Positions 10,464 through 22,625 of a stretch of 64,000 bases of DNA are shown one piece after another. Both the position numbers and the translations under genes were made by a program. Under the pieces are notes generated by a model that worked only from the letters and a program-made list of their open reading frames with translations, searched no databases and was not told the origin of the DNA. The DNA lies in contig CM043965.1 in assembly GCA_014529385.2 (NCBI GenBank), forward strand, positions 59,180,933 through 59,244,932. Reading direction: 5' to 3'. Position 1 is the first letter of the stretch. Each line of letters begins with the position of its first letter. Origin of the DNA: Adiantum capillus-veneris (taxonomy: Eukaryota > Streptophyta > Polypodiopsida > Polypodiales > Pteridaceae).

Positions 10464-10468
10464 GATGC

Positions 10469-10515
10469 TGTTGAGTGCTATGGGCTATGGACCCATGGTG
10501 TGCTACAACAGAGAA

Positions 10516-10566
<51 letters not shown>

Positions 10567-10749
10567 GACATGCTGAGAAGACAGACAAAAAATACGCTAT
10601 ATTCTCTTTTGTGAAGCCTTACATATATAGGACAAAGGTGGTTGCATGTGCCTAATTTTAGGTAGGAAAGGTGTGGTGTTTGTGAGTCACCTTAAGGGTG
10701 TGTTTCCGCAGGGTTGGACAAAGTATCGGACAAGGGCTTGTACCCAACA
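10469..10749 (-). repeat. 3' LTR of gag-only copia element
   Basis: This 281-bp LTR contains a (GA)n run at about 10519-10564. It is nearly identical to 12578-12854 apart from the length of that run and a few substitutions. Confidence 0.9.
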
Positions 10750-11144
10750 ATCCCCCCCTCAAGCCCGAACTAGACAGTCCCTCTCATGAGACTTGGAGTT
10801 TTTGGTATACTCGAAAACTGTGAGTTTTTAGGTTCTCTCACAACCAAGGATTTCTGGTGTATCCATAACCTAGTGCTATGATAAACCCCCCCTTGAACAG
10901 ATAGGGTGTAGGTCAAAAAATTAGCTACCAATAGATGGAGTTTTTGGTTCACTACCAAACCTTGGGTTTAAGGTGTACCCAGTAACCTCATGAGAAGTAA
11001 GACAAAATAGGACTTGAGCAAAAAACTGATAATTTGGGAGGTCTTACCACTCATGTGTGGCAGTGTCTATAGCCCGTACAATTTATTTTGACTAAACAAC
11101 ATGAAAAGAGTTGATCTAAAAAGCTTCCTTGTCAACAGAATATA

Positions 11145-12003
11145 TTAGAGATTCAGTGTCTCCGTCAACCACATGAATTTGATTTTTACCCTTTTGAAAG
11201 CACCTATTTGACGGATGATTTGTTTACACAAGGATTCTTCTTGAAACAGTCTTTCGTCTGATGATTGTTGCGCCCACAAATGGCACAAGATCTGGTTCCA
11301 TTGAATGGTCGAGATGAAGCTGTTGTAGCAGCACATTTAGTGACTGCATATGCACTAGAAGTATCAGAACAACTGGTGGGGGATACAGCATTCGAGACCG
11401 TGTATGCACTGGGAAAAATAGTAGAATTGGTACTAGGTACCCTGCGTTCTTCTTCTTACAATGAATTGATGATACCATCCAAGGAGGGCAGCGGATCTTT
11501 CTCTTTTAAAACAGTAACAATCTGATAAAAATTTTCAGTCAAACTTTTTAACAAAATGGCTATGAGATCCTCTTCTGGTACTGGAGCTTCGACATAAACA
11601 AGTTGAGTTTTAATACTCTTTAGTCTATTAGCTAAAGCTGCAATGTTTTCGTCTTCACGCGTGCGGATGGAATATAATTTCATTTTTAAACTCATTTTTT
11701 GAATACTTAGCTTTGGCACCGAAAAGCTTCTCTAACTCTATCAAGTAGCACTTGAAGAATCAACATCATCCAAATAATGAATAAAATCGTCTTCTAAGGA
11801 GGTTAGAATGATACCAAAAGCTTGTAAGTCTTCCTTCGTAGCTCAGCAGATAGTGCCCTTGTAACTGTAGCGGATGTGCCGGATTCGTCGGCTACGAGAG
11901 GCTTGACCACGTTCCATAAGTTTTTCCGCATCAAATAGCCTTTAACTTTGATCTGCCAAGTGTGGAAGCTGGTCCTATTGTATTTGTCGATTTTTGATGC
12001 CAT
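11145..12003 (-). pseudogene. copia gag of the non-autonomous element
   Basis: The start at 12003 opens MASKIDKYNRTSFHTWQIKV, typical of copia gag N-termini. It continues in three pieces with at least two frame breaks: a capsid-like segment at 11456-11719 (ENIAALANRLKSIKTQL) and a degraded zinc knuckle at 11224-11336, where CHLW replaces the usual C-x2-C start. The protein is not functional as it stands. Confidence 0.75.
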
Positions 12004-12563
12004 ATTCGATATGCAAAGGATATTTATATACTGGAGAAGGTAAGTAATGTCCGTCAAAGAGTCGGCAACAATTGACTTTAATTCAAGAGTCAATTTGCAG
12101 CAATCAAATTTCTGGGAAGCAACTTTGATAACAATTGAATTTTTGGAAATTCTACACACTAGTAAAATATTGTAGTCCTAGCACACCGGAACACGAACAC
12201 ATATTGCAATTGTAGCATGAAAGATTTTGCGAGGGTTTTGCAGGGTGGGAATCCCGGTTGTGTAAAACCTTAGGACCAAATTGAGTGGTCACTGCAATGT
12301 GAAAATCACAATAAAATACAAAACAAGTCGATTTTTTTTTCTGCAGGCAGATGAACACAGCGATGGCGTGGTGATTGAATGTGCTTGCAGCAGGCGGAGA
12401 AGGCCGAACCAAGGAGCGCTGCTATGTCGAAAGATCACCACAAGGCCAAGGCGACCATGTTGATAGCGCTTTTGCTTAGTTTTGCTGCAGCTCGACAAAC
12501 GGCTTCCTCTCTGCAAGCGGCCATACCCGCGAGGTTGAAGAGCCGAGAGCCGAGGCCCAGTAG

Positions 12564-12576
12564 GGCTCTGATACCA
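12564..12576 (-). promoter_or_regulatory. Primer-binding site, initiator-Met tRNA type
   Basis: The minus strand reads TGGTATCAGAGCC immediately inside the 5' LTR. This is the common plant copia primer site complementary to the 3' end of initiator methionine tRNA. Confidence 0.9.
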
Positions 12577-12577
12577 G

Positions 12578-12624
12578 TGTTGAGTGCTATGGGCTATGGA
12601 GCCATGGTGTGCTACAATAGAGAA

Positions 12625-12672
<48 letters not shown>

Positions 12673-12854
12673 ACACGCTGAGAAGACAGACAAAAAATAC
12701 GCTATATTCTCTTTTGTGAAGCCTTACATATATAGGACAAAGATGGTTGCATGTGCCTAATTTTAGGTAGGAAAGGTGTGGTGTTTGTGAGTCACCTTAA
12801 GGGTGTGTTCCCGCAGGGTTGTACAAAGTATCGGACAAGGGCTTGTACCCAACA
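12578..12854 (-). repeat. 5' LTR of gag-only copia element
   Basis: This 277-bp partner of 10469-10749 also carries an internal (GA)n run (about 12628-12669). Confidence 0.9.
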
Positions 12855-12859
12855 GATGC

Positions 12860-13974
12860 ATTGTATGTACCTGGGATCACGAAGAGTCTTTTGTCTGTAT
12901 TTGCACTTGCTAGACTTGGTCTTGTAGTCAAATTTGTGGATGACATATGTATAGTTCATGATCTCAGTTTTGGTGATAAAATTGTTGCATCTGGCATTTT
13001 ATGTGTGGGTTGTATAAGATCACTTTGTATGACAAGTGTGGGCAGAATTTTGCAAATGCAGTTGTGGATTCTAAGGCTATTTCTGATGCAAAACTTTGGC
13101 ATGCACGTTTTGGGCATCTTAATTTTGCCAGTTTGCTGTATTTGCAAAAATCTGATATGGTTGCTTATTTGCCGCCTCTTGAAGCACCTGTCAAACATGT
13201 TTATGAAGGCTGTATTTTGGGTAAGATGCAGCGTTGAAAGTTTCCAAAGGATGGTTCAACTAGGGCCATGCATAGTGATGTTTGTGAGCCCATGCAAACT
13301 CCGTTCTTGGGCAATTACCTTTACTTTGTGACTTTCATTTATGATTACTCCTAGTCATGCATGGGTGTATCCACTTAAGGCAAAGTCCGAAGTGTTTTTG
13401 TGCTTCAAGCAATTTCTGGCTATGACTGAAAATGTCTCGAAATGTACTATGGGCACCCTCCGTTCTGATCGAGGGGGGAGTATATGTCTCATGAATTTAA
13501 TGCATTTTTGGCTAGTCGTGGGATAAAACACCAATGTACAGTTGCATATACACCTCAGCAAATGGTGTTGCTGAGAGGAAAAATGTGTCTCTTGCGAAAA
13601 TGGTAAGATGTATGGTCAAAAGTCAAGATTTACCACATTCATTTTGGCTTGAGGCTATTATGTGTACCACTTATGTACTTAACAGGTGTCCTATGAGAGC
13701 TTTGCAGTCTATGAATCCATATGAAGCATGGCATGATAGAAAGCCTTCTATGGAGCACATGCATGATTTTGGATGTTTGGCATATGCTTTGGTGCCACAA
13801 ACGAAGCGTAGAAAATTGGATGATAAGGCTATCAAATGTATTTTTGTTGGTTATAGTGGTGAAAGCAAAGGTTACAGGTTGTATCATCAAATCGTATCTT
13901 GGTTTCACGGGATGATGTATTTGTGGAAGATTCCGTTCAGTCCTTGGTGTCATGCACCGGAGACAGTAATGTAA
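12860..13974 (+). pseudogene. copia protease C-terminus and integrase
   Basis: The protease resumes with DALYVPGITKSLLSV. The integrase follows: a zinc-binding region (LWHARFGHLNF, then YEGCILGKMQR, where the first of the two paired cysteines is tyrosine), the first catalytic Asp in MHSDVCEP, the second in TLRSDRGG, and the glutamate in TPQQNGVAERKN. At least four stops or shifts interrupt it, around 13237, 13350, 13440 and 13530. Confidence 0.85.
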
Positions 13975-14299
13975 GCTCACGGGACATTTATGACACTTTG
14001 TTGCCTCTTTTCAATGGTGGAAGTTCAAATGTAAATTGAGTCAAATGTTTAGCCTATGGGGGGTTTTTGGAAATGTTATAGATCAGCCTATTACTGATGC
14101 AGATGTATTGATGTACTTGATGAGGAAAGGGCTGAGAATGAGCAAGCTAGAGGTATCCTTAAATGGCTGGTGCATACTTTGCGTGATAGTAAATTGGATG
14201 CTCCATTGTCTAGTCGTACTCGTTCTGGTTCTCAACATGCATCTTGCATCAGATTGTTATGCTTTGGTTGTGTCTAGTTTATGAGATGTTGAGGAACCT

Positions 14300-15010
14300 T
14301 TGTCTTTTGATGAAGCACATAATTCAAAAAATTGGATGGTTGCCATGCAATCAGAATATGATGCACTTATAGAAAATGACACATGGACTCTATGTGATTT
14401 GTCTCCTGGCAAAAAGGCCATTGGTACGAACTGGGTTGACAAGTTGAAACACAAGCCGGATGGTGAGATTGATTGCTATAAGGCTTGACTTGTTGCAAAG
14501 GGTTATGCAAAGCAAAAAGGCATAGATTATGAAGAGACTTTTTCTCCCACTTGTTGTATAACTACTGTGCCTTTTTTGTGTGCATTGGCAGCTCATTTTG
14601 GTTTGGATGTACATCAGTAAGACATTGTTACCTCTTTCTTGAATGGTGACATATTTGAGGAAGTTTATGTAACGCAGCCTTGCGGTTTTTTCAAGAAAGG
14701 ACAAGAGGATAAAGTGTGCAGATGTAAGAAAAAACTGTACGGGTTGAAGCAATATCCTCGTGCTTGGTATGAGAAGGCTGACACTCATTTGGTCAAACAA
14801 GGCTTTCGTAATAGTCCAGCACAAAGCACATTGTATGTAAAGCGTGAGGGTGATGTATTTCTCATTGTAGTTCTCTATGTGGATGATTTTGTTGATCACT
14901 GGACCAAATGAGAAACATATTGCTGAATTTAAGGCTGATTTGAATGCTACTTTCAAGATGAAAGATTTGGGGTTGTTGCATCATTACTTGGGCATATACT
15001 TTAAGTAGTG
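14300..15010 (+). pseudogene. copia reverse transcriptase
   Basis: This shows the standard copia RT entry (NWMVAMQSEYDALIENDTW), KLYGLKQYPRAWY, and the active-site box LYVDDF at about 14873-14890. In-frame stops occur near 14485 and 14620, and a frameshift follows YVDDF, so no full enzyme is encoded. Confidence 0.88.
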
Positions 15011-15379
15011 TGATGGTGGTATTGCCTTGTGTCAAACAAGTTACATAGAAACATTGCTATGTAAGTTTGGACTTGGGGATTGCAAACTTATTTCCACTCT
15101 CATGGAAACAGGTTTGAAATTAAGTCTTCATGATGTTGATGATCCTGCCAATGTCACTCTTTACCAAAATGTTGTTGGCTACCTTATTTATGTATGAAAT
15201 GCTAGGTAGGATATTCAGATTGCAGTCTCACAGGTCAGCAGATTCATGCATAGCCTAGGGTCTAAGCATTGGTAGATTTTCAATAGGATTTTTTGCTACT
15301 TCAGTGGCACTTTACATCTTGGCTTGTTTTATCCCAAGGGGGTATCATTGCCGCCTGATTTACATGCTTTTTGGACTTA

Positions 15380-15827
15380 GATTGGGATGGTTGTTTTGAC
15401 ACGCGAGTGTCCACGAGTGGTTTTTGTTTCATGCTCGAAGTTCATGCATATCATGGTTGAGCAAGAAGCAACCTATTGTGGCCACTTCTAGTTGTGAGGC
15501 TGAGTACAAGGCAAACTTCACAGGTATCTTTGACTATGTATGGCTCGAATGCCTTATGGTTGATTTGGGGTTGGATAGGACATTGCCGACCCTATCTACA
15601 CTAACAGTCAAAGCGCATTGGAAGTTGCGAGGAACCCAATTTTTCATGCTCGCACAAAGCACATTGAGGTGCATTACCACTATGTCAGGGAGAGGCTCTC
15701 AGCAAGGGAGATCAGCTTGGCTTATGTGCCAACACACGACAACCTGGCAGATCTTTTCACAAAGGTTTTCTCTCATAAGAAGTTTGAAGCTTTCCGCAAA
15801 GCTTTGGGCTTACTCCCCTTTGTGGAA
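15380..15827 (+). pseudogene. copia RNase H
   Basis: The end of RNase H is recognisable: ALEVARNPIFHARTKHIEVH, then YVPTHDNLADLFTK and the terminal LGLLPFVE. The first half is broken across frames, with CEAEY-type sequence near 15495-15510. Confidence 0.82.
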
Positions 15828-15907
15828 TGATCATGTCCTTAGGGCATGGCACTTCCCTATACTCTAGGTGCCAGCTCTCGTTCACCGCGTCACTCCCAGG
15901 GGAGATT

Positions 15908-16136
15908 TGTTACCATATACATGTGGTAGTGATGTGTGTGAACACACTTAGGACCGTTGGGGTGTTTTTTCCCTCACTAGGAGGTTTTTTCCCCCATGAA
16001 TTGTATATATGCTCATCACTCTAGGGCTATCTTATCTTTCCATTGCACACTAAGTAATACTCTCTCTATGGTGTGCCTTGAGCTTCCTACATCTTCTCCA
16101 AGCTATGTGTGTTTTCCTGCAACCCTAATTCCAACA
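15908..16136 (+). repeat. 3' LTR of the host copia element
   Basis: It begins TGTTACCATATACATG directly after the polypurine tract AGGGGAGATT and ends TAATTCCAACA. The length is 229 bp. No 5' partner lies inside the window. Confidence 0.75.
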
Positions 16137-16583
16137 CATTTGAAACTTGAAGTATATCAAACCAAAAGAAAAATTGACATAATGTTTCTTTATTACTTAT
16201 GCAACAATTTCTTGCATGGTGCTCAGTAATAATTCACAATGGATATTAAAACTTTGAAATCTTTGATTTGTGTCCTCAAGTGGTTAGCATCATTTACAAA
16301 ACACTGTATGGCATAGAGTCACACACACAAGATAGACAACCCAAAATGTCAATATTTGGAATCTTAGCTAAGCCAATGCGTGAAGGTGTCCCACAAGTGA
16401 GAGAGCTATGGAGAAAGAGAAAGAGATCATACCATTAATAGTGCACAATGAAACCTCCACTGAGGAAGCTTTAGCCATCTTAAAACTATTTGTGTCTAAT
16501 TATCTCTCACAATTGGCATACAAATCATATAATCACAATATGTAAGTGCATACATAGCTTTTGATTTTGGGACACATGGGGTG

Positions 16584-16589
<6 letters not shown>

Positions 16590-16677
<88 letters not shown>
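16590..16677. repeat. (GA)n microsatellite, about 44 units
   Basis: This is an uninterrupted dinucleotide run of about 88 bp, the longest of several (GA)n runs in the window. Confidence 0.95.
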
Positions 16678-16681
<4 letters not shown>

Positions 16682-16940
16682 TACATATATTTAGAACAGT
16701 CCACCAACTGAATTTGTATGAAAAGAAATTATTAGAAGTACCAGAATGAACCTGATAATAAAGCTTGGAATGATTGAAAGTTTGAAGATAAATGGTTTTT
16801 AGGATTTGAAAGGTCAAGAATTTTGAAATGAAAGGTCACTTATGTGAATATGAAAATGAAATTTCTCTTAGTATATATAAAGAAGAATATATCATACCAT
16901 CATGCATGTAAACATTAGAAGTGAGTGTGTAGCATTGGTG

Positions 16941-16942
<2 letters not shown>

Positions 16943-16971
<29 letters not shown>
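16943..16971. repeat. (GT)n microsatellite
   Basis: About 14 uninterrupted GT units. Confidence 0.95.
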
Positions 16972-17369
16972 GTTATTTTAGGCATCTTTGGAAGTATTGT
17001 AATGTATTACTTGTTCTAGTAGGTGCCCTTGAAAATTTAATCCTTGAAGTCTTTTACTTGAAGCTTGAAGCCTTGAGCATTTCTTCAGTAGATTTTGCAA
17101 TTGTGGTTGCTAGCTCACTATGTGGGATAGATCTCCTAAGGAGAAAAGTGCTCGACAAACCATGAGATAACTCTCTTTATTTGATGGTGCTATAATGGCT
17201 TTAGTCTTCTTAGGGAGACTCGAGAGAGGTTCTTGGCAAGAGGAAGGCACCACAAGAGAGACCGCTTCCAGACTTGAAATGCTAATGAGGTACAATAGAG
17301 AAGCAGATCACGTGTGGTCTGCTAGGCAAAAATATTTTCTCTTGTGGTAGGATTCGTAGTCAACAAGAG

Positions 17370-17812
17370 TGGAATGAGCTAGACACTTTCAGATAGCTAT
17401 TCCACGTTGGCAGTTAGAGTTAGTTCAGACCAGACAAGAGACTTCAGATTAGATAAGGCATAACTGAAAGACAAAACTAGAACTAAAAGAGATTTACGTT
17501 GAAGCTGAGAACTGAAACTGGAATTGTATTATCAGATCAGATAATTGTATACAAGTAAAATCATGGGAACAAGCAAGCCTTCAACTCAATGGGAATTACA
17601 AAGTAGGAATAGCTCTTTGCTAAGAGTATGTAGTAACATTAGGCTTACAGTTGGGGAATCAGGGACTTGGTCCCAAAAATGAGTAATGAGGCCTATTTAT
17701 AGCTCTTATGTTGGCTCTTTGACTGATTATTTCCTATACCAGTTACCTCAATAATTGACTCTGGTAATTACTAGCCTAGGTGCCCTAGTATGGCAATTGT
17801 CTACCGTTCACA
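17370..17812 (-). repeat. 3' LTR of outer gypsy element
   Basis: This 443-bp LTR begins TGTGAACGG on the minus strand and ends CATTCCA. It pairs with 38987-39424. Confidence 0.92.
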
Positions 17813-18314
17813 TTCCTTCTTGCCTTTCTTGAATTTTGGTGTATACCAAAATTTTTCATTGAATCAGTAAACCTTTGTCAATCCAACGAACATGCTTCTT
17901 CTTGTCTGGTGGCTACTTCTTTGGCGGTTTATACAAGACTTGGAAGGATTCTTGCAACCCTGGCCCAACATTCTCCTCTAAGTCTGACTTCATAGATTCA
18001 AGTAGATTCTATAATTCTTCCATATTCAATGTCAGATTCCTCTCTAGATCAGCAATGTCCACCAAGGATTGGTATATGTACTTTTTAGTGACTGCCTACC
18101 TGAGAGTGTGATGGTAGTCCATAAGGGATTTCAGAGATTGTTTTTCCTCTTCTGATTTGCCCTGCACCTCAGCAGCGGCTTCTTCAACAAATCTTTTTTC
18201 TTCGATTAATCTTTGGTTTTCCTTCGGGCTTGACTATATCTTGTTGTTGGGTGGCCATAATTATAGTATCATCGTTATGTTCAATGGCCATCTCCAACAT
18301 CTTTTGTCTGAGAT
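17813..18314 (-). pseudogene. Outer gypsy 3' extra coding region, distal part
   Basis: The minus strand has coding character across frames: helical, charged segments such as EEKQSLKSLMDYHHTL and KKHVRWIDKGLL, with scattered stops. It continues the region at 25993-26504 across the inner gypsy insertion. Its position after pol suggests an additional 3' ORF of the element; the function is unknown. Confidence 0.5.
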
Positions 18315-18866
18315 TGTAGCAGGCTACAGTGTCACTTTCACAGGACAATTAGTACAGTTTGGACTTTACATTTGGTCTTTGGTCTGGTCGGTTCACACTG
18401 GACGGACTTGCTGGGCTGTGACATGTGGCAGGGATACGGTGGTTTAGTGGACATCGTGGCCAGGTCACCACCGCCACCCAATGGAGATAGACTTAGATGT
18501 TGTCATTTATGAGTCGTTGCTGGCTCGTTATGGTTGTATATATGAGTAGTAGCGGTTTGGTCAGGTTCATCTTGACGTAGTCGTCTAGAGTGAGTCGATA
18601 CACACAACACTCACCATCCCGGCACATCTAAGCCTTGACACCCCCATTGTACTTGTGAGTCCTCGACTGGAGCTGAGTGTGCTGCCACGCTAGAGTCTAT
18701 ATCAATTCTTTGAGATAGTCGAGTCATATGTTCTGGTCTGCTGTTGTGTCTTTGTGAGCTCAGTTGATGTCTATTGTTTCCTTTTCAGTCTGTTTGAGTG
18801 AGTTGTCACGCACATTGCACTGAGGACCACCCACTGTAGAGAGCACAACACATTATCCGCACTACA
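18315..18866 (+). repeat. 5' LTR of inner gypsy element
   Basis: It begins TGTAGCAGGCTAC and ends CCGCACTACA. A TATA-like TATATATG at 18537-18544 probably marks the promoter, at the U3/R boundary. Confidence 0.93.
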
Positions 18867-18879
18867 GGTGCTCTCATTT

Positions 18880-18889
18880 TGGCGATCAC
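18880..18889 (+). promoter_or_regulatory. Primer-binding site TGGCGATCAC
   Basis: It lies 13 nt after the LTR end and begins TGG, complementary to the CCA end of a tRNA. The outer gypsy element has the same 10 bases at its own primer site, so both use the same tRNA, whose identity I cannot name. Confidence 0.7.
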
Positions 18890-19016
18890 GATGGGACCTC
18901 GAATGAAGTCTCACTCTTTGTTGAGATACAAATCGTGAAGCTGGTTGTTTTTGTTACCTAGCTTCGCCCACTTTGCTTACATTGTGTAGCTAGTCTGCTG
19001 GTCTGGTTCTCTCTCG

Positions 19017-19205
19017 CCCTGGTCCAACTAGTCCTCGTCCTTGCCCTTGGTCCTGGTCTAGTCCCTCCTAGTCCTGATCTAGTCCTCCTCGCCCTGGTCC
19101 AGTCCTCCTCATCCTGGTCCAACTAGGTGGTCTAGTCACTGGTCTTGGACCAGGTGGTCTAGTCACTATCCTCACTTGTCCTGGTCTAGACCTATGTTGT
19201 TCAGC
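19017..19205. repeat. CCTGGTC minisatellite in gypsy leader
   Basis: Irregular units such as GCCCTGGTCC, AGTCCTCCTC and GTGGTCTAGTCACTG repeat across the untranslated leader between primer site and gag. Similar CCCTCGCC-type repeats recur at 22448-22625. Confidence 0.75.
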
Positions 19206-19257
19206 CCACAATTAAAGGTCTTCTTTCCCAAAGCTTGGTTGGATTGGTGGTCACTGC

Positions 19258-20860
19258 ATGACACATACAAGGCGGTCAGTCGAGCGTCAAAGCGCATTAC
19301 TGAGCCCTCTTAAGTACTATAATAGAAGACGACCTTTGGTACCTAGTAGAAGTCCATCAACCTCATCACCCATACCTCCACATACAACATCACCCATTCC
19401 TTCATCTGGTTCCACATCTTCCAGATCACCTTCTCCAGTAAAGCTCTCTCTTATTTTCCTACAGCAGGCTATTGAGAAACAGGCTCAGCAAGGGGTCATG
19501 GAGGCATTGGCTAGTGTTTTGGCCAAGGTAAACATCAAGTTCCCTACCTTCAAAGGACTCTCTTCAGAAGATGGTGACGACCATGCAAGGAGGTTTGTAT
19601 CTCTCTGTAGGGGTCGTGGTCTTAACAAAGAAGATGCTTATTTGGTACTCTTTCCATCCACCTTGGATGGCTTAGTAGACAAATGGTACAGCCAGTTTGT
19701 AGAGAACCATTTTGCAACTTGGGTAGCCTTAAGACAACAATTATGTGCAGCTTTCAGGCCAGGTGACTACCAGGAGAAGGTGTTGGATGAGTTGGCCAAT
19801 ATGGTGCTCCAGCCAGAGGAGACTTTTGTAGAGCTTATGACTAAAACCAAGTCTCTGGTTGCTAAGCTTCCCCAGCAACCTGGTGAATTCATGGTTAAGA
19901 AGTGGGTGGAGAAGGTGCTCCCCAAAACTTCTTAGCAAAAACTACGAGAGAGTCTACGACCCGACGCCACTCTGAAGGAGTTCATCGCAACTACTACTAG
20001 GATAGAGGGGGCTAGGAAGCTCAACTCCCCTCACATAGAGACTCCGGACCCTCTGTGTTTTTAAAAAGTAGTCCTGCTGATCCATTGACTTCCTTGCGCA
20101 GAGAAGTTGAAGCCCTAAAACTACAATGCGCTCTCCAAGAAGAGAAATCAATCTCTCTTAGACAAGAGAAACCACCACATCTTGAGGCTTTGGATCAAAT
20201 CAAGAGAGAGCTAGAAGAGCTTCAGTCTCAGCAGGAGACTAAAGCTATGGTATGGTGTAGCTTTTGTCGCTCTCTAGGACATCCTCCACAGGACTGTCCC
20301 CTTCGGACTTATTGCTACTTCTGCAAAAAATCTGGGCACAAAGACAAGGATTGCTACTATATCAAGGGATTGTGGCAAATACAACAAAGTCTAGTCCTTC
20401 TCTCCAACAAGGGCTAGCACCTGCATCCAACATGGTCTCACCCTATGGCCATGAAAACCCATTGCCACCTCTACCGACAACACCTCCTATGCAGCAAGGT
20501 ATGCACAACAACTTTGCATCCTCCAGCTTTTATCATGCTAGTACTCCTTCAGTTCCCCAAAGCTTCTACACCTTAGCCTCCAACTCCATGCAGCAACAAG
20601 AGCAGCGACCACCTCGTCCCCCGTTTTGTCCGTCTAATCGGCCCATCTTATGCTACAGATGTGGTGAATATGGGCATTACCAAAGTAAGTGTCCTTTACC
20701 TGAAGGGTCTCCTCCTTGCAGACATTGTCCGGAGTCTAAGGACCACTACAGTAAGGATTGTCCTAAGCAAAGGGCATCCTCATCTTCAGGCCCGACTCAA
20801 AACCAACAAGAATTCACATTCCCAAAGATCAATTTAATCACAGTGAACACCACCCCTCAG
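19258..20860 (+). pseudogene. gypsy gag with four zinc knuckles
   Basis: A Pro/Ser-rich N-terminus leads to the Retrotrans_gag capsid segment (KWYSQFVENHFATWVALR at about 19680-19735). A stop at 19933 is followed by further coding sequence in other frames. Four CCHC motifs are visible in order: CSFCRSLGHPPQDC, CYFCKKSGHKDKDC, CYRCGEYGHYQSKC and CRHCPESKDHYSKDC. The last has one extra residue before the His. A frameshift falls between the second and third. The next expected domain, protease, is missing and the frame passes directly into the linker GLGEPITHHRRGKK. Confidence 0.85.
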
Positions 20861-20994
20861 CCAGCACCCGTCGGCCTCGGGGAACCTATAACACATCACC
20901 GAAGGGGGAAGAAATATCCTCTACATGAACTCGCCAATGATTCCCCCCTTCCTCTAACATCTCCCACGCCTCGCCCCTTCAAAAGCACTCTGTT

Positions 20995-22150
20995 ATGTCT
21001 ATGTTTGAAGATTTACCCTTCGAGGAGCTTCCACCAGGATGGTTACAAGAAGAGTATGCGGAGTTTCCAATCGATCAAACACCAGCACATGATGTCTTGA
21101 AGCTCCAAGAGGCAGCTCACTTCTCAACTTCTGAAGTACCCTCCACAGTTACACCTCCTGACCCGGTCAAAAAAGTCAACTTGAGCGACCGTGACAACCC
21201 TCAACACGTCCTCTTAGCAGCTTGGTTATGGGAGCAACCCGCATTACTTGATCAGGTAGTTTCTTTTATACACTCTTTTAAGGATGTTTTTTCTTGGTCC
21301 TACAAGGATTTGGAAGGGATCCCACCAGAATTGGGTCTACATACTATCCCCCTGGTTGAAGGGGCTAAGCCAGTCAGAGGCCGAGCTTACAAGCTCAACC
21401 CAGAATATGCAGAGGCTGTCAAGTCAGAGCTCGAAAAAATGCAAGAGGCAAGGATCATTGTACCTGTGGAGCACTCTGAGTGGTTATCACCCATGGTGAT
21501 AGCGCCCAAGAAGCAGTCCAATAAAATCCGTGTGTGCGTAGATTACCGTGCTCTGAATAAGGTAACTATCCCAGATGGTTTCTTCACACCTTTCACTGAG
21601 CGTGTGCTTGAAGATGTAGCAGGGCATGTATTGTACAGTTTCATGGATGGGTTTAGTGGATACAATCAGTTGGGCATCGATCCAGGTGATTAGCTGAAAA
21701 CGGCCTTGTTACTCCCTGGGGTATTTTTATCTACACTAGAATGTCTTTTGGGTTGAAAAACGCTCCACCTTCTTTCAATAGGGCGGTATATCTCATCTTT
21801 TGTCCTTTGCTTACGGATCATCTTCGCATCTTCATGGACGATTTTTCGACCAGCTCAGGTGCTCAATGTCAACCCCAATGGAAAATCTAGAGGAACACCT
21901 CGCTCAACTATCTGTTGTCTTCCTCAGGTGCAGAGAGAGGCACGCCTAAAGCTAAATCCTAACAAATGTCATTTTTTGGTCATTGAGGGCACACTTCTAG
22001 GCCATGTGGTGTCTGCTAAAGGTTTAGCGCCTGACCCAGAGAAGATCGTGGAAATCTTAAAGTTACCACCTCTCATCAACCCAAAAGGGGTGCAGAGCTT
22101 TGTAGGCCTGTGCACACAGGCTATCATCGCAGGTTTATACGCATGTATGC
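20995..22150 (+). pseudogene. gypsy reverse transcriptase
   Basis: The N-terminal part is open to 21693 with IVPVEHSEWLSPMVIAPKK, RVCVDYRALNK and YSFMDGFSGYNQ. A stop and shift follow at 21691-21720. The active-site box FMDDF lies at about 21834-21848. The thumb region (LGHVVSAKGLAPDPEK) is at 22000-22050. At least three breaks make it inactive. Confidence 0.9.
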
Positions 22151-22447
22151 ACAGGTGGCTCAACCCCTAACCTGCCTAACCAGTGCTACTGTTCCCTTTC
22201 AATGGTCAAATGTAGAGGCTGAAGCTTTTGCATACCTCAAAAAATGCCTCACTGAAGCGCCTATCCTAGTAGCTCCCGATTGGTCTCTTCCTTTTCATGT
22301 GCATATTGATGCCAATCAACTGGTTGTGGGTGCGGTGCTGACTCAACCTAGTAAGGAGTACAACCTGGATCGCCCTGTTCACTATGCGAGTCGTCTACTC
22401 ACCAAGGCAGAGCGCAACTATAACACCATAGAAAGGGAAGGTTTAGC
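22150..22447 (+). pseudogene. gypsy RNase H, truncated
   Basis: The start is clear: LPFHVHIDANQLVVGAVLTQ, then VHYASRLLTKAERNYNTIER. Homology stops at about 22447, where a C-rich repeat takes over in frame. The second half of RNase H and all of integrase are absent. Confidence 0.85.
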
Positions 22448-22625
22448 TTCTCCTCTCGCCCTTCCCCTTCCCCCTCGCCCTCGGCCTCTCCCCTCACCAT
22501 CACCCCCGCCCTCTCCCCTCGCCCTCGCCTCTCGCCCTCGCGCTCTCCTCTCACCCTCGCCCTGGGGGCCTCGCCTTGGGTCCTTGCCCTCGCCCTGGCT
22601 TGGCCTCGCCCTCGTCTTTGCAGAC
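22448..22625. repeat. CCCTCGCC-rich low-complexity tract
   Basis: About 175 bp is built from irregular CCCTCGCC, CCCTTCC and CCTTGG units. It sits exactly at the break in RNase H, so it marks a deletion junction or an expansion at one. Confidence 0.85.

Larger units (their letters stand above)
10469..12854 (-). mobile_element. Gag-only non-autonomous copia element
   Basis: LTRs at 10469-10749 and 12578-12854 (TGTTGAG...CCCAACA) are flanked by the 5-bp target duplication GATGC (10464-10468 and 12855-12859). On the minus strand the order is 5' LTR, initiator-Met primer site, gag, polypurine tract (GAGGGGGGGAT), 3' LTR. There is no protease, integrase or reverse transcriptase, so it must have been moved by an autonomous relative. 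Its insertion split the protease of the host copia element. Confidence 0.9.
7677..16136 (+). mobile_element. 5'-truncated Ty1/copia retrotransposon carrying two nested insertions
   Basis: The order gag, protease, integrase, reverse transcriptase, RNase H is that of Ty1/copia, and it is followed by a polypurine tract (AGGGGAGATT) and a 3' LTR ending at 16136. No 5' LTR or primer-binding site occurs before the gag, which opens abruptly near 7677, so the left end is lost. The body is split by a Mutator-like element at 8192-10056 and by a small copia element at 10469-12854; both leave perfect target duplications, so gag and protease can be followed across the breaks. Many stops and frameshifts show that it is inactive. 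Confidence 0.88.
16137..17364. other. Intergenic stretch with microsatellites
   Basis: No gene is seen. The stretch holds a 44-unit (GA)n run and a (GT)n run, and ends in the target site AAGAG of the large gypsy element. Confidence 0.6.
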
